Part shown: in pieces, positions 7,958 to 18,330 of the stretch
Layout of the letters: every line of letters begins with the position of its first letter
How positions within the stretch are numbered: the stretch's first letter is position 1
DNA from: Mycobacterium angelicum
Lineage (GTDB): Bacteria > Actinomycetota > Actinomycetes > Mycobacteriales > Mycobacteriaceae
DNA length: 64,000 bases
Direction: 5' to 3'
NCBI RefSeq assembly: GCF_002086155.1
Contig: NZ_MVHE01000001.1
Location: 186,001 to 250,000, forward strand
Translations under genes and position numbers: made by a program
The notes under the pieces: generated by a model
Told to the model about the DNA's origin: nothing
What the model saw: only the letters and a program-made list of their open reading frames with translations
The model's database searches: none

Positions 7958-9247
7958 CTAGCTCGGCTGCAGAACCGCACTGCCGTACCAGTGACAGGCG
8001 AGCAGCGCGAGTTCGACCTCGAGCCGGTCGCTGCCGATCTCCCGACCACGCCGGGCGACGGCGCGGCCGACTCGGTACTTCACCGAGTTGAAATGCATAT
8101 TGAGTTGCTCGGCGGCCTGCTTGTAGCTGGAGCCGCAACTCAGATACACCCGCAACGTCTCGCGCAGGCGCGCGTCGTTTTCGTCGTCGCAGGCGAGGTC
8201 TCCGAGCACTCTGGCCACCCAATCGCGGGTGCCGGCCACTGAGCTTGGCGAGCCGCCCAGCCGGGCCGCTATGGATAGGCCCGGGTCACTGGCGGCGATC
8301 ACCGACGGTCCGCTGCGATTGCCGAGAATCGCGACGCCGCGCGCGCCCTGGGCCTCCCGGTGTGAGCGACGAAAGCCGTCGACACCGTTAGCCATCGTTC
8401 CGATGGCCACGCTTGGCGAATCCCTGCGGTTCACCGCAAACTGGCGAACTCGCGCCACCACGTCCTCGGCCGCGGCACGAAATGGCAGCCAACCCCATCC
8501 GCAGCTACGGTCGGCGGCGACGAAAAGCGGGCTCGCATCGGCACCGGCGGCGTCTGCCAGCTCGCGCAGAAAGCTTTGCAGCCAAGCGAGTTCGTCGCCG
8601 TCGGCGGCCTGGTCGGGGTTCCAGATGACCAGCGCCACGTGGTGCCACCGCAGTGGATAGCGGATCGACGTGGTTGCCGCATCGACGTCGATTGCCTTGG
8701 CCGCGACCAGGATCTCGCGCACCCGTACCCCGCGCAGACTGTTCTGGGCTTCCAGCCAGCGTTCGCGTTCGTCCTCGTAGACGGTGACAACTTGCTGCGA
8801 CATCCAGTCGATGTACTCGAAGATCGCGGCGCTCATCGCCTCGATCAGCGCCACCCGCGTCGCATCGGGGATGTCGGCAGCTCGCAATTCGGCGAAGATC
8901 AGCTCGTTGATCCGGCGCTGGCCAAGCCGATAGGCGCGCACCAGCGCGTGGACGGGCACGCCGTGCTGAGCCAGCCGACGGGCGTAATCCAATGCCGTGG
9001 TGGGCGCCTCGACCCGCTCGACGGGGATGTCGTAGCGCAACGCCTGCAGCATGGTGTCCACGTTGTCCTTGATGCTGGGCCAGAGCAGCTCCAGGATTCG
9101 CGGATCGCGGCGTAAATCAGGGATCTGTTCCTCGAGCGCACGATTGATCTCGGCCGTGACGGCAGACAGCCGCTCATGTAGCCGGGTGGCGACCTCGGCG
9201 GCGTAGTGCTTCACCTCGACTCCGCTGGCGAGGCGCGGCTTTTCCAC
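7958..9247 (-). CDS. PucR/CdaR-type transcriptional regulator
   Basis: A 429-residue regulator. Residues 1-170 form a helical sensor-like region, the middle resembles the GGDEF-like fold of this family, and the last 70 residues carry the PucR C-terminal helix-turn-helix (LRVYLSCGSSYKQAAEQLNM, then HFNSVKYRVGRA). Members typically control catabolic or fatty-acid genes in actinobacteria. It follows the SRAP gene by 23 nt on the same strand and faces the PHA cassette across the small membrane peptide gene, so it may regulate that cassette; this is inference from position. The ligand is unknown. Confidence 0.85.
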   Translation of the reverse strand: MEKPRLASGVEVKHYAAEVATRLHERLSAVTAEINRALEEQIPDLRRDPRILELLWPSIKDNVDTMLQALRYDIPVERVEAPTTALDYARRLAQHGVPVHALVRAYRLGQRRINELIFAELRAADIPDATRVALIEAMSAAIFEYIDWMSQQVVTVYEDERERWLEAQNSLRGVRVREILVAAKAIDVDAATTSIRYPLRWHHVALVIWNPDQAADGDELAWLQSFLRELADAAGADASPLFVAADRSCGWGWLPFRAAAEDVVARVRQFAVNRRDSPSVAIGTMANGVDGFRRSHREAQGARGVAILGNRSGPSVIAASDPGLSIAARLGGSPSSVAGTRDWVARVLGDLACDDENDARLRETLRVYLSCGSSYKQAAEQLNMHFNSVKYRVGRAVARRGREIGSDRLEVELALLACHWYGSAVLQPS

Positions 9248-9270
9248 GGACTAGACGTTAGCCGCTCACC

Positions 9271-10029
9271 CTAGAGCAGCGTGATCTGTTCAGGCTCGGG
9301 CTCGGCCGGGGCGAGCAGCTCGGGTCCGTTGTTGCGCACGCTGTTCACCAGCGTTGACACCGGACGTAGCTCGATGCCGTGCACATCCGGCGGGCGGGCC
9401 AACAGCTCCTCATCCAGCGCGGCGTCCGGATTCAGCCAGGCATCCCAGTTCTCTTCGGCCAGCAGCAACGGCATCCGGTCGTGGATGGCGGCCAACTCGC
9501 CCACCGCGTCGGTGGTGATGATGGTGCAGCTCAGCAGCGGATCGGCGTCTTTGGCGGGCTTCCACACCGACCACAGCCCGGCCATGCACACCAGGCCGCC
9601 GTCGTCGCGGTGCATGAAGAACGGCGTCTTGGCGGCCTTCTTGCCGGGGCCGGCCTCGTTGGCGCGCCACTCGTACCAGCCGTCCATCGGCACCAGGCAA
9701 CGCTTGCTCTTGGCAGAATTCCGGAAGGCCGGCGAGGTGGCGACTTTGTCGGCCCGGGCGTTGATCAGCAACGGCCCTTTGGTATCCGGGGCACCGTCGG
9801 GTCCGGCCTTGACCCAGGACGGGACCAGTCCCCAGCGCATCAGGCGAACCCGGCGGGTGGCCGCGTCGTCGGGCTCGCTGTGGCGGCTGACGACGGTGGC
9901 GATCGTGTTGGTGGGAGCCACGTTGTAGTTGGGCGCCGACGCGCCGTCGGTGCCGGTGGCCTCGTCGATCGCCTTGATCTTCTCGGCCAGCAAGGCCGGG
10001 TCGGTAGTGACCGCAAACCGTCCGCACAT
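9271..10029 (-). CDS. SRAP domain protein (HMCES/YedK-like abasic-site shield)
   Basis: A 252-residue SRAP protein (Rv3226c orthologue, same length). These proteins crosslink to abasic sites in single-stranded DNA through the N-terminal cysteine exposed when Met1 is removed. That requirement fixes the start at ATG 10029 (MCGRF) rather than upstream ATG 10038 or the longer open frame. Cys2, the NARAD block with Asn90, Glu120 in GWYEW and the IHDRMP histidine are all present, so the active site is complete. It is divergent from aroA with 44 nt between them. Confidence 0.93.
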   Translation of the reverse strand: MCGRFAVTTDPALLAEKIKAIDEATGTDGASAPNYNVAPTNTIATVVSRHSEPDDAATRRVRLMRWGLVPSWVKAGPDGAPDTKGPLLINARADKVATSPAFRNSAKSKRCLVPMDGWYEWRANEAGPGKKAAKTPFFMHRDDGGLVCMAGLWSVWKPAKDADPLLSCTIITTDAVGELAAIHDRMPLLLAEENWDAWLNPDAALDEELLARPPDVHGIELRPVSTLVNSVRNNGPELLAPAEPEPEQITLL

Positions 10030-10073
10030 AACTCCCATGGTGGCAGAACCATGCGACAGGCAATGATGGACCG

Positions 10074-11366
10074 GTGAACGCATGGCCGGCCCCCTTCGCA
10101 CCGACACCGGTGCACGCGACCGTGACCGTTCCGGGCTCGAAATCGCAGACCAACCGCACCCTGGTGCTGGCCGCGCTGGCAGCCGCGCAGGGACAGGGCA
10201 ACTCAACCATCGCCGGAGCGCTGCGCAGCCGCGATACCGACCTCATGATCGGAGCGCTGCGCACGCTGGGCCTGCAGGTCGACGGGGACGGCCCGGAACT
10301 GACGGTGAGCGGGCACATCCAACCTGGGCCCGACGCGCGGGTGGACTGCGGCCTGGCGGGCACAGTGCTGCGGTTCGTTCCGCCGCTGGCCGCGCTGAGC
10401 GCCGTGCCGGTGACCTTCGACGGCGATGAGCAGGCGCGGGCCCGGCCCATCGCGCCCCTGCTGGATGCGCTGCGTGGGCTCGGCGTCCCCGTCGAAAGTG
10501 AGGGGGACGGCACCGGGCTGCCGTTTCGGGTGCAGGGCACCGGATCGGTTGCCGGCGGCACCGTCGCCATCGACGCGTCGGCCTCGTCGCAGTTCGTTTC
10601 GGGCCTGCTGCTGTCCGGGGCCGCGCTGCGCGACGGTCTGACGGTGCAGCACACCGGCTCGACGCTGCCGTCGGCGCCGCACATCGAGATGACGGTGGCG
10701 ATGCTGCGCCAAGCCGGCGTGGACGTCGACGATTCGGTCCCGTATCGCTGGCAGGTGCGCCCGGGTGCGGTCAAGGCGCGGCACTGGGAGGTCGAACCGG
10801 ATCTGACCAATGCGGTCGCGTTTCTGGCAGCCGCGGTGGTGACCGGTGGCACGGTACGGATCACCGGCTGGCCGGCGGACAGCGTGCAACCGGCCGAACA
10901 CATTCTGAGCATCTTGGATACGCTGAATGCCGTTGTGCGCCAGTTCGATTCGTCTCTAAAGGTGCAGGGTTCGGCGGGCTATGGCGGGTTCGACGTCGAC
11001 CTGAGCGCCGTCGGCGAGCTCACGCCGTCGGTCGCGGCGCTCGCGGCACTGGCCGCCCCGGGAGCGGTGTCCCGGCTGACCGGCATCGCGCACCTGCGCG
11101 GCCACGAAACCGATCGGCTGGCCGCGCTGAGCACCGAGATCAACCGGCTGGGCGGTGACTGCCAGGAGATATCCGACGGCCTGGTGATTACCGCGACACC
11201 GCTACGGCCCGGCAGGTGGCGCGCCTATGCCGATCACCGGATGGCGATGGCCGGCGCGATCGTCGGGCTGCGGGTAGCCGGGGTCGAGGTCGACGACATC
11301 GCCGCCACCACCAAGACGCTGCCCGAGTTCCCACAGCTCTGGGCCGACATGGTGAAAGGGGCTTAG
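10074..11366 (+). CDS. aroA: 3-phosphoshikimate 1-carboxyvinyltransferase (EPSP synthase)
   Basis: EPSP synthase, the sixth step of the shikimate pathway, joining shikimate-3-phosphate and phosphoenolpyruvate. The 430-residue protein has the signature [12 protein letters not shown] at the N-terminus, [11 protein letters not shown], the [10 protein letters not shown] block and the C-terminal [11 protein letters not shown] motif. M. tuberculosis AroA is about 20 residues longer at the C-terminus; here the protein ends soon after [11 protein letters not shown], close to the usual family end. It stops 3 nt before the rsgA start. Confidence 0.97.
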   Translation: MNAWPAPFAPTPVHATVTVPGSKSQTNRTLVLAALAAAQGQGNSTIAGALRSRDTDLMIGALRTLGLQVDGDGPELTVSGHIQPGPDARVDCGLAGTVLRFVPPLAALSAVPVTFDGDEQARARPIAPLLDALRGLGVPVESEGDGTGLPFRVQGTGSVAGGTVAIDASASSQFVSGLLLSGAALRDGLTVQHTGSTLPSAPHIEMTVAMLRQAGVDVDDSVPYRWQVRPGAVKARHWEVEPDLTNAVAFLAAAVVTGGTVRITGWPADSVQPAEHILSILDTLNAVVRQFDSSLKVQGSAGYGGFDVDLSAVGELTPSVAALAALAAPGAVSRLTGIAHLRGHETDRLAALSTEINRLGGDCQEISDGLVITATPLRPGRWRAYADHRMAMAGAIVGLRVAGVEVDDIAATTKTLPEFPQLWADMVKGA

Positions 11367-11369
11367 CGG

Positions 11370-12350
11370 TTGCGACCCGGCGACTACGACGAGTCACACG
11401 TCAAGGTCCGTTCCGGGCGAGGTTCGCGACCGCGGACCAAGACCCGCCCCCAGCACGCCGACGCCGAGGCCGCCATGGTGGTCAGCGTGGACCGCGGCCG
11501 CTGGGGCTGTGTGTTGGACGGACGCGTCGACCGGCGGGTTACCGCCATGCGGGCGCGCGAATTGGGCCGCACCCCGATCGTGGTCGGCGACGACGTTGAC
11601 GTGGTCGGTGATCTGTCCGGCCGAGTGGATACGCTGGCCCGTATCGTGCGACGGGCGCCGCGGCGAACTGTGTTGCGGCGCACGGCCGATGACACCGACC
11701 CCACCGAGCGGGTGGTGGTGGCCAACGCCGATCAACTGCTGATCGTGGTGGCACTCGCCGATCCTCCGCCGCGCACCGGCCTGGTGGACCGCGCGCTGAT
11801 CGCTGCCTATGCCGGCGGGCTGTCCCCGATCCTGTGTCTGACCAAGACCGATCTCGCCCCACCCGAGCCCTTCGCCGAGCAGTTCGTCGACCTGGACCTG
11901 ACCGTGATCGCCGCCGGCGTCGACGATCCGCTGCTCGCGGTGGCCGATCTGCTCGACGGCAAGATCACAGTACTGCTTGGGCATTCCGGCGTCGGCAAGT
12001 CGACACTGGTCAATCGCCTGGTGCCCGAAGCGGATCGGGCGGTCGGTGAGGTGACCGACATCGGACGCGGACGGCACACCTCCACGCAATCTGTCGCGCT
12101 GCCGTTGGACTCGGGCGGCTGGGTGATCGACACGCCCGGCATCCGGTCGTTCGGGCTGGCGCATATCCACGCCGACGACGTACTGATGGCATTCTCCGAC
12201 CTGGCCGAGGCCACGGAAGGCTGTCCGCGCGGCTGCGGGCACATGGGGCCACCCGCCGATCCCGAATGCGCGCTGGACACGTTGAGCGGCACGGCCCTGC
12301 GACGCGTGGCCGCCGCCCGGCGGTTGCTCGCAACCCTCAGAGAGACCTAA
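11370..12350 (+). CDS. rsgA: Ribosome small-subunit GTPase RsgA (Rv3228)
   Basis: A circularly permuted GTPase that assists late 30S maturation. In order: an N-terminal OB-like domain, the G4 motif LTKTD, the P-loop GHSGVGKST, the G3 motif DTPG, and a C-terminal zinc domain with CPRGCGH and a later PEC. The start is TTG 11370, 3 nt after the aroA stop, with an AAAGGGG ribosome binding site inside the end of aroA; this matches the M. tuberculosis N-terminus (YDES then VRSGRGSRPRTKT). The length of 326 is normal. It is co-transcribed with aroA. Confidence 0.93.
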   Translation: MRPGDYDESHVKVRSGRGSRPRTKTRPQHADAEAAMVVSVDRGRWGCVLDGRVDRRVTAMRARELGRTPIVVGDDVDVVGDLSGRVDTLARIVRRAPRRTVLRRTADDTDPTERVVVANADQLLIVVALADPPPRTGLVDRALIAAYAGGLSPILCLTKTDLAPPEPFAEQFVDLDLTVIAAGVDDPLLAVADLLDGKITVLLGHSGVGKSTLVNRLVPEADRAVGEVTDIGRGRHTSTQSVALPLDSGGWVIDTPGIRSFGLAHIHADDVLMAFSDLAEATEGCPRGCGHMGPPADPECALDTLSGTALRRVAAARRLLATLRET

Positions 12351-12358
12351 GGCCCCGC

Positions 12359-12416
12359 CGAGCGTGCGTGTCGGCACAGCGACACGCCGCTAATTGTGTA
12401 CATCTACGCACGCTCG
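12359..12416. repeat. REP-like hairpin between convergent genes, probable bidirectional terminator
   Basis: Perfect 11-bp inverted repeat CGAGCGTGCGT (12359-12369) and ACGCACGCTCG (12406-12416), with an inner perfect hairpin GTGTCG/CGACAC (12368-12385). The right arm overlaps the last codons of the HxlR gene, and the element lies between the convergent ends of rsgA and that gene. A related hairpin is at 49730-49789. The GAGCGTGC family recurs in mycobacterial intergenic DNA and probably ends transcription. Confidence 0.65.
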
Positions 12417-12895
12417 CGCCGGGTGGGTGTGGGCGCCAGCCGCATGCCGAGTTCGTCGGGCGGGACTAAATGGCCTTTACTGCAGCGCATTTCGACTTCG
12501 GCGTCGGCGCCGCAGCCCAAATGGGTCAGCCGCAGCCGGTCGCGGCCCGGCAGATGGCGCCGGCCCCACTGGAACATCGCCCACACCACCGGCATGAATT
12601 CCACGCCGGCGTTGGTGAGCACATATTCGTCGCGACTGCGCTGCCCGGGCTCCTGGTAGGGCCGGCGGGTCAGCAACCCGAGGTCGACCAATTCGGCCAG
12701 CCGCGCCGAGGTGGCTGCTTTGGTGATGCCCACCCGGCGAGCGAAATCGTCGAATCGGGTGGTGCCGTAGTAGGCCTCGCGCATGATCAGCATCGCGGAT
12801 TTGGTGCCGACCACCGCCATGGTCTTCTCGATCGCACACTCGCCGACCGCCGACCAGGCCTCGCGATCGGCGAGTCGCCCCTGAAGCATTGTCAT
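12404..12895 (-). CDS. HxlR-family winged-helix regulator
   Basis: A 163-residue HxlR/MarR-like repressor. The winged helix runs through the middle (GTKSAMLIMREAYYGTTRF, DDFARRVGITKAATSARLAE), with an extended C-terminal part of two or more Cys residues (HLGCGADAEVEMRCSKGH) that may bind metal or sense thiols. ATG 12895 is chosen because GGGAGG lies eight bases upstream. It diverges from the thiolase-nitrilase-DUF302 operon, and the 88-bp intergenic region is full of TATACC/GGTATA repeats, so it very probably controls that operon and itself. The inducer is unknown. Confidence 0.88.
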   Translation of the reverse strand: MTMLQGRLADREAWSAVGECAIEKTMAVVGTKSAMLIMREAYYGTTRFDDFARRVGITKAATSARLAELVDLGLLTRRPYQEPGQRSRDEYVLTNAGVEFMPVVWAMFQWGRRHLPGRDRLRLTHLGCGADAEVEMRCSKGHLVPPDELGMRLAPTPTRRERA

Positions 12896-12927
12896 CGAAA
12901 TCACCTCCCGGTCTGGGTTGCTTTCAC

Positions 12928-12967
12928 TATACCTAGGTGTTATAGCTGGGTATAGCGATAGATACCC
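12928..12967. promoter_or_regulatory. Operator-like repeats in the HxlR/thiolase divergent promoter
   Basis: CTATACC (12928-12934) and GGTATAG (12950-12956) are perfect 7-bp inverted repeats with 22-bp centre spacing. GGGTAT (12949-12954) and ATACCC (12962-12967) form a second dyad. Three GGTATA-type half sites therefore alternate in orientation about one to two helix turns apart, as expected where HxlR dimers bind. No assignment of the -10 and -35 elements is offered. Confidence 0.55.
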
Positions 12968-12983
12968 AGATCAAGGAGGAGCC

Positions 12984-14159
<1,176 letters not shown>

Positions 14160-14173
14160 CGAAGGACAGGGTA

Positions 14174-15130
14174 ATGACCGTAATCCGTGCCGCCGCAGTG
14201 CAACTCAGTCCGGTGCTATACAGCCGCGAGGGCACGATCCAGAAGGTGATTGCCAAGATCGCGCAGCTGGGCGCCCGGGGCGTCCAGTTCGCGACCTTTC
14301 CAGAGACGGTGATTCCGTATTATCCGTACTTCTCGTTTGTCCAGCGCCCGTTCGAGATGCGCTCGCAACACCTGCAGCTCATGGATCAGGCGGTCACCAT
14401 ACCGTCGCCCGAGGTCGACGCGATCGGTGCGGCGGCACGCGCGGCCAACATGGTGGTGTCGATAGGAGTGACCGAACGCGACGGCGGGTCCCTGTACAAC
14501 ACGCAGTTGCTCTTCGACGCCGACGGCACCCTGATTGCGCGCCGGCGCAAGACCACACCGACCTACCACGAACGGATGGTGTGGGGTCAGGGCGACGGCA
14601 GCGGGCTGCGGGCCGTCGACAGCGCGGTCGGGCGAATCGGGCAGTTGGCCTGCTGGGAGCACTACAACCCGCTGGCCCGCTACGCCCTGATCGCCGACGG
14701 CGAGCAGATCCACTCCGCAATGTTTCCCGGGTCTTTCGGCGGTGACCTCTTCGCTGAGCAAACCGAGATCAGCGCGCGCAACCACGCGCTGGAGTCTGGC
14801 GCCTTCGTCGTCAACGCCACCGCGTGGCTGGACGCCGATCAGCAGGCGCAGATCGCCGCCGACACCGGGGGCCCTATCAAGCCGATCTCCGGCGGCTTTT
14901 TTACCGCGATCATCACACCGCAGGGCGAATACCTGGGCGAGCCGCTGCGTTCCGGCGAGGGTGAGGTGATCGCCGACCTCGACTTCTCATTGATCGACGC
15001 ACGCAAGATCCTGATGGACGCCAGTGGTCACTACAGCCGGCCCGAGTTGCTGAGCCTGCGGGTGGATCGCATCCCGGCGGCTCATGTACACGAAACCGTC
15101 GATGAAGAAGCCGAGCATGTCAGCGTCTGA
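14174..15130 (+). CDS. Nitrilase (carbon-nitrogen hydrolase)
   Basis: A 318-residue nitrilase converting a nitrile to acid and ammonia, or a related C-N hydrolase. The catalytic triad is present: E44 ([12 protein letters not shown]), K126 ([20 protein letters not shown]) and C160 ([14 protein letters not shown]). The CWEHYNPL block is characteristic of true nitrilases rather than amidases. The start is ATG 14174, 14 nt after the thiolase stop. The stop overlaps the following DUF302 gene by 14 nt. Pairing with a thiolase suggests degradation of a nitrile-containing acyl substrate, which is inference. Confidence 0.92.
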   Translation: MTVIRAAAVQLSPVLYSREGTIQKVIAKIAQLGARGVQFATFPETVIPYYPYFSFVQRPFEMRSQHLQLMDQAVTIPSPEVDAIGAAARAANMVVSIGVTERDGGSLYNTQLLFDADGTLIARRRKTTPTYHERMVWGQGDGSGLRAVDSAVGRIGQLACWEHYNPLARYALIADGEQIHSAMFPGSFGGDLFAEQTEISARNHALESGAFVVNATAWLDADQQAQIAADTGGPIKPISGGFFTAIITPQGEYLGEPLRSGEGEVIADLDFSLIDARKILMDASGHYSRPELLSLRVDRIPAAHVHETVDEEAEHVSV

Positions 15131-15611
15131 AACCCGCTTTGACGGCGTACGGGTGCGCTACGACAGCGCCAAGAGCTACCCCGAACTCGTCGCCGCGCTG
15201 CTGGCCGACATCGGCGAAAAGCCGATTCCCATCAACGACGTCGCGGCGGCCACCGACGATTGGGAGTCCTACCGCGGCAAGGTTGAATCTTATGTAGGGC
15301 CAAGCGGTTTCATGCTGTTCGGCCTGATAGAGCATGGCGGGTGGATCAACAAAGCCGGCATCGACCGCAAGGCGTTGCGCGTCATCCTCGGTAATCCGTT
15401 GATCGCAATCACCATGTTGCGCCACGATGTAAGCGCCGGCCTGTTCGCCCCCGTCGAGCTGCTGCTTCTCGACCAAGCCGACGGGCACAGCAGCTTGACC
15501 TACGTCAAGCCGTCGTCGCTCATGATTGTCGAAGAAAATCCCGAATTGCTCAGTGCCGCACAGCAACTCGACGCCAAGTTGGCCGCGCTGGCCGAGAAGG
15601 TGACGGCTTAG
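15117..15611 (+). CDS. DUF302 domain protein
   Basis: A 164-residue protein with a DUF302-like core ([20 protein letters not shown], then [13 protein letters not shown], then a [20 protein letters not shown] strand pair). The start ATG 15117 lies inside the nitrilase gene, 14 nt before its stop, implying translational coupling. DUF302 proteins form small alpha/beta dimers and have no settled function; some are thought to bind heme or hydrophobic ligands. There is no signal peptide, so it is cytoplasmic. It is the third gene of the HxlR-controlled operon and convergent with desA3 copy A, 8 nt away. Confidence 0.75.
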   Translation: MSASETRFDGVRVRYDSAKSYPELVAALLADIGEKPIPINDVAAATDDWESYRGKVESYVGPSGFMLFGLIEHGGWINKAGIDRKALRVILGNPLIAITMLRHDVSAGLFAPVELLLLDQADGHSSLTYVKPSSLMIVEENPELLSAAQQLDAKLAALAEKVTA

Positions 15612-15619
15612 ACCAAACC

Positions 15620-16876
15620 TTAGACCGAGGCGCGCCTGGCGCGCCGCCAACCGCGCACGGTGACGATCGCGGTCTTCAACCCGCGCCGGCGCCCGGTCGC
15701 CGGGTCGGTGCCTGCAAAAGCCGGCCCCAGGTCGGCGAACATCCGCTCGCTGCGGGTCTCCGGCGCGTCGTCAGCGCCGTCGCGCAGGTACTTGTCCGGC
15801 AACGACAGCTTGGCCAGGGTGCGCCAGGTCTTGCCGTACTGCACCAAAAACGAGCCGGTGGTGTACGGCAGGTCGTACTTGTCGCACAACTCGCGCACCC
15901 GCACCGAGATCTCGGCAAGCCGGTTACTCGGCAGGTCCGGGTACAAGTGATGCTCGATCTGATGAGACAGGGTGCCACTCATGAAGCGCAATGCGGGGCC
16001 GGCGTTGAAGTTGGCACTGCCCAGCATCTGGCGCAGATACCACTGCCCCTTGGTCTCGCCCACCATGTCCGTCTTGGTGAACTTCTCGGCGCCGTCGGGG
16101 AAGTGGCCACAGAAGATCACCGCGTTGGACCACACGTTGCGAATCACATTGGCCATCGCATTGGCCTTCATCGTGGACCGGTACGTCGCGCCGGGTGACA
16201 GCGAGGTCAGCGCCGGGAACGCGACATAGTCCTTGGCCAGCTGGCGGCCGGCCTTGCCGGAGAACTCCCGCAGCCGCGCCCGAGCCGCGTCGCGCTCGGT
16301 GGGATCCTTCCGGAAGACCTCGTGGACTTCCAAGTGCCGCAACGCGATTCCCAGTTCGAAGGCGAGCGCCAGCACGGTGTTGATCACCAGGTTGAAACCG
16401 TTGCGCCGCCTCCAGGGCTGGTCTCGGGTCACCCGGACCATGTCGTAGCCGACGTCGTGGTCCATGTCGAGGATGTTGGTGTACTTGTGGTGCACGAAGT
16501 TGTGGGTGTAGCGCCAGTGTCTGGACGTGGACAGCATGTCCCACTCCCAGGTGGAGGAGTGAATCTCGGGATCGTTCATCCAGTCCCACTGGCCGTGCAT
16601 GACGTTGTGGCCGATCTCCATGTTCTCGATGATCTTGGCCAGCGCCAGTGTCACCGAGCCGGTCCACCACGCCCAGCGCCGCGAGCTGGCGCCCAGCAGC
16701 ACCCGGGCCGCCACCTCCAGTCCACGCTGCGCAGCGATGGTGCGGCGGATGTAGCGGGCGTCCCGTTCACCGCGCGACTCTTCGACGTCGCGGCGGATGG
16801 CGTCCAGCTCGACGGCCAGTGCGTCGATGTCGGCGCTCGTCAAGTGAGCGAACACGTCGACGTCGGTGATCGCCAT
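15620..16876 (-). CDS. Acyl-CoA delta-9 desaturase DesA3, tandem copy A
   Basis: A 418-residue membrane fatty acyl-CoA desaturase that makes oleoyl-CoA from stearoyl-CoA with electrons from an Rv3230c-type reductase. All three histidine boxes are intact: HNVMH (90-94), HNFVHH (125-130) and HQIEHH. The start ATG 16876 (MAITDVDVFAHL) is shared with copy B. Compared with copy B it differs mainly in the N-terminal half and the middle (MLSTSRHW, DMDHDVGYDM, LEVHEVFRKD), while the last third is nearly identical. It carries no copy of the promoter palindrome found before copy B. It is probably a functional paralogue, possibly with other chain-length preference. Confidence 0.9.
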   Translation of the reverse strand: MAITDVDVFAHLTSADIDALAVELDAIRRDVEESRGERDARYIRRTIAAQRGLEVAARVLLGASSRRWAWWTGSVTLALAKIIENMEIGHNVMHGQWDWMNDPEIHSSTWEWDMLSTSRHWRYTHNFVHHKYTNILDMDHDVGYDMVRVTRDQPWRRRNGFNLVINTVLALAFELGIALRHLEVHEVFRKDPTERDAARARLREFSGKAGRQLAKDYVAFPALTSLSPGATYRSTMKANAMANVIRNVWSNAVIFCGHFPDGAEKFTKTDMVGETKGQWYLRQMLGSANFNAGPALRFMSGTLSHQIEHHLYPDLPSNRLAEISVRVRELCDKYDLPYTTGSFLVQYGKTWRTLAKLSLPDKYLRDGADDAPETRSERMFADLGPAFAGTDPATGRRRGLKTAIVTVRGWRRARRASV

Positions 16877-16970
16877 CGTCTTACCTTCCTGCAGTGCAGC
16901 CATTGACCGCAACAGACGGTAACGACGATGCCATGAATTTTTGTTGAGCGCCTATGAAACAGTAGCCGCG

Positions 16971-18242
16971 CTAGGCCGCCAGGTCCTCTGGCCGGCTCGC
17001 CGTCCGGTCGCGCCGCCAACCCCGCACGGCCGCGATCGCGGTCTTCAGCCCGCGCCGGCGCCCGGTCTGCGGGTCGGTGCCCGCAAAACCCGGCCCCAGG
17101 TCGGCGAACATCCGCTCGCTGCGGGTCTCCGGCGCGTTGTCGGTGTCATAGCGCAGGTACTTGTTCGGCAACGACAGCTTGGCCAGGGTGCGCCAGGTCT
17201 TGCCGTACTGCACCAAAAACGAGCCGGTGGTGTACGGCAGGTCGTACTTGTCGCACAACTCGCGCACCCGCACCGAGATCTCGGCAAGCCGGTTGCTCGG
17301 CAGGTCGGGGTACAGGTGGTGCTCGATCTGGTGGCACAGGTTGCCGCTCATGAACCGCAGCGCGGGGCCGGCCTCGAAGTTGGCGCTGCCCAGCATCTGA
17401 CGCAGGTACCACTGCCCCTTGGTCTCGCCGACCATGTCGGTCTTGGTGAACTTCTCGGCGCCGTCGGGGAAGTGACCGCAGAAGATCACGGCGTTGGACC
17501 ACACGTTGCGGATCACGTTGGCCAGCGCGTTGGCCGTGACGGTGGACCGGTAGGTCGCACCCGGGGACAACGAGGTCAGCGCGGGATAGGCGATGTAGTC
17601 CTTGACCACCTGGCGACCGGCCTTGCCGGAGAATTCGCGCAGCCGGGCACGGGCCTCGTCACGGGCCAGCCGGCCCTTGATGATCTTGCCAATCTCCAAG
17701 TGCTGCAGCGCAACTCCCCACTCGAACAGCAGGGCGAGCAGCGTGTTCCACACCAGGTTGAAGATGTTGTAGCGCTTCCAGCGCTGGTCCCGGGTGACGC
17801 GCAGCATGCCGTAGCCCACGTCGTCGTCCATGCCGAGAATGTTGGTGTATTTGTGGTGCACGAAGTTGTGGGTGTAGCGCCAGTGCTTGGACGACCCGCT
17901 CATGTCCCACTCCCAGCTCGAGGAGTGAATCTCGGGGTCGTTCATCCAGTCCCACTGGCCGTGCATGACGTTGTGGCCGATCTCCATGTTCTCGATGATC
18001 TTGGCCACGCCCAGGGTCGCGGCCCCTGCCCACCACGCCGAGCGCCGGGAGCCCGCGGCCAGCATCAGCCGGCCACTCACCTCGAGGGCGCGTTGTGCGG
18101 CGATGGTGCGACGGATATAGCGGGCGTCGCGCTCACCGCGGGAGTCTTCGATGTCCTGACGGATGGCGTCCAGCTCTACGGCCAGATTTTCGATGTCGGT
18201 GTCCGTCAGATGAGCGAATACGTCGACGTCTGTGATCGCCAT
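16971..18242 (-). CDS. desA3: Acyl-CoA delta-9 desaturase DesA3, tandem copy B (closer to Rv3229c)
   Basis: A 423-residue membrane-bound di-iron desaturase. Histidine boxes are at 90-94, 125-130 and HQIEHH. Diagnostic stretches such as DMSGSSKHWRY, LGMDDDVGYGMLRVTRDQRW and LEIGKI match M. tuberculosis DesA3 more closely than copy A does, and the C-terminus ends DLAA as there. Start ATG 18242 follows GAGGAGAG with seven-base spacing. Downstream of the reductase gene on the same strand but with its own promoter region, which contains a perfect 10-bp inverted repeat. It supplies oleate for membrane lipids and triacylglycerol. Confidence 0.95.
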   Translation of the reverse strand: MAITDVDVFAHLTDTDIENLAVELDAIRQDIEDSRGERDARYIRRTIAAQRALEVSGRLMLAAGSRRSAWWAGAATLGVAKIIENMEIGHNVMHGQWDWMNDPEIHSSSWEWDMSGSSKHWRYTHNFVHHKYTNILGMDDDVGYGMLRVTRDQRWKRYNIFNLVWNTLLALLFEWGVALQHLEIGKIIKGRLARDEARARLREFSGKAGRQVVKDYIAYPALTSLSPGATYRSTVTANALANVIRNVWSNAVIFCGHFPDGAEKFTKTDMVGETKGQWYLRQMLGSANFEAGPALRFMSGNLCHQIEHHLYPDLPSNRLAEISVRVRELCDKYDLPYTTGSFLVQYGKTWRTLAKLSLPNKYLRYDTDNAPETRSERMFADLGPGFAGTDPQTGRRRGLKTAIAAVRGWRRDRTASRPEDLAA

Positions 18243-18280
18243 GATGCTCTCCTCGCGTCGTACGGTCGTTGATTTCTACT

Positions 18281-18330
18281 GACCTACGCCATCGTAACCT
18301 ACGACTCCGTAGGTTACCTGTGAGTAACCT
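18281..18330. promoter_or_regulatory. Operator cluster upstream of desA3 copy B
   Basis: GTAACCTACG (18294-18303) and CGTAGGTTAC (18308-18317) are a perfect 10-bp inverted repeat with a 4-base spacer, typical of a TetR-family operator. Extra half sites GACCTACG (18281-18288) and GTAACCT (18324-18330) flank it. An 11-mer CGTAACCTACG recurs with one change as CGTAACTTACG upstream of the reductase gene (19591-19601), so one regulator may control both. The last base pair of the cluster touches the reductase stop codon. Confidence 0.65.
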
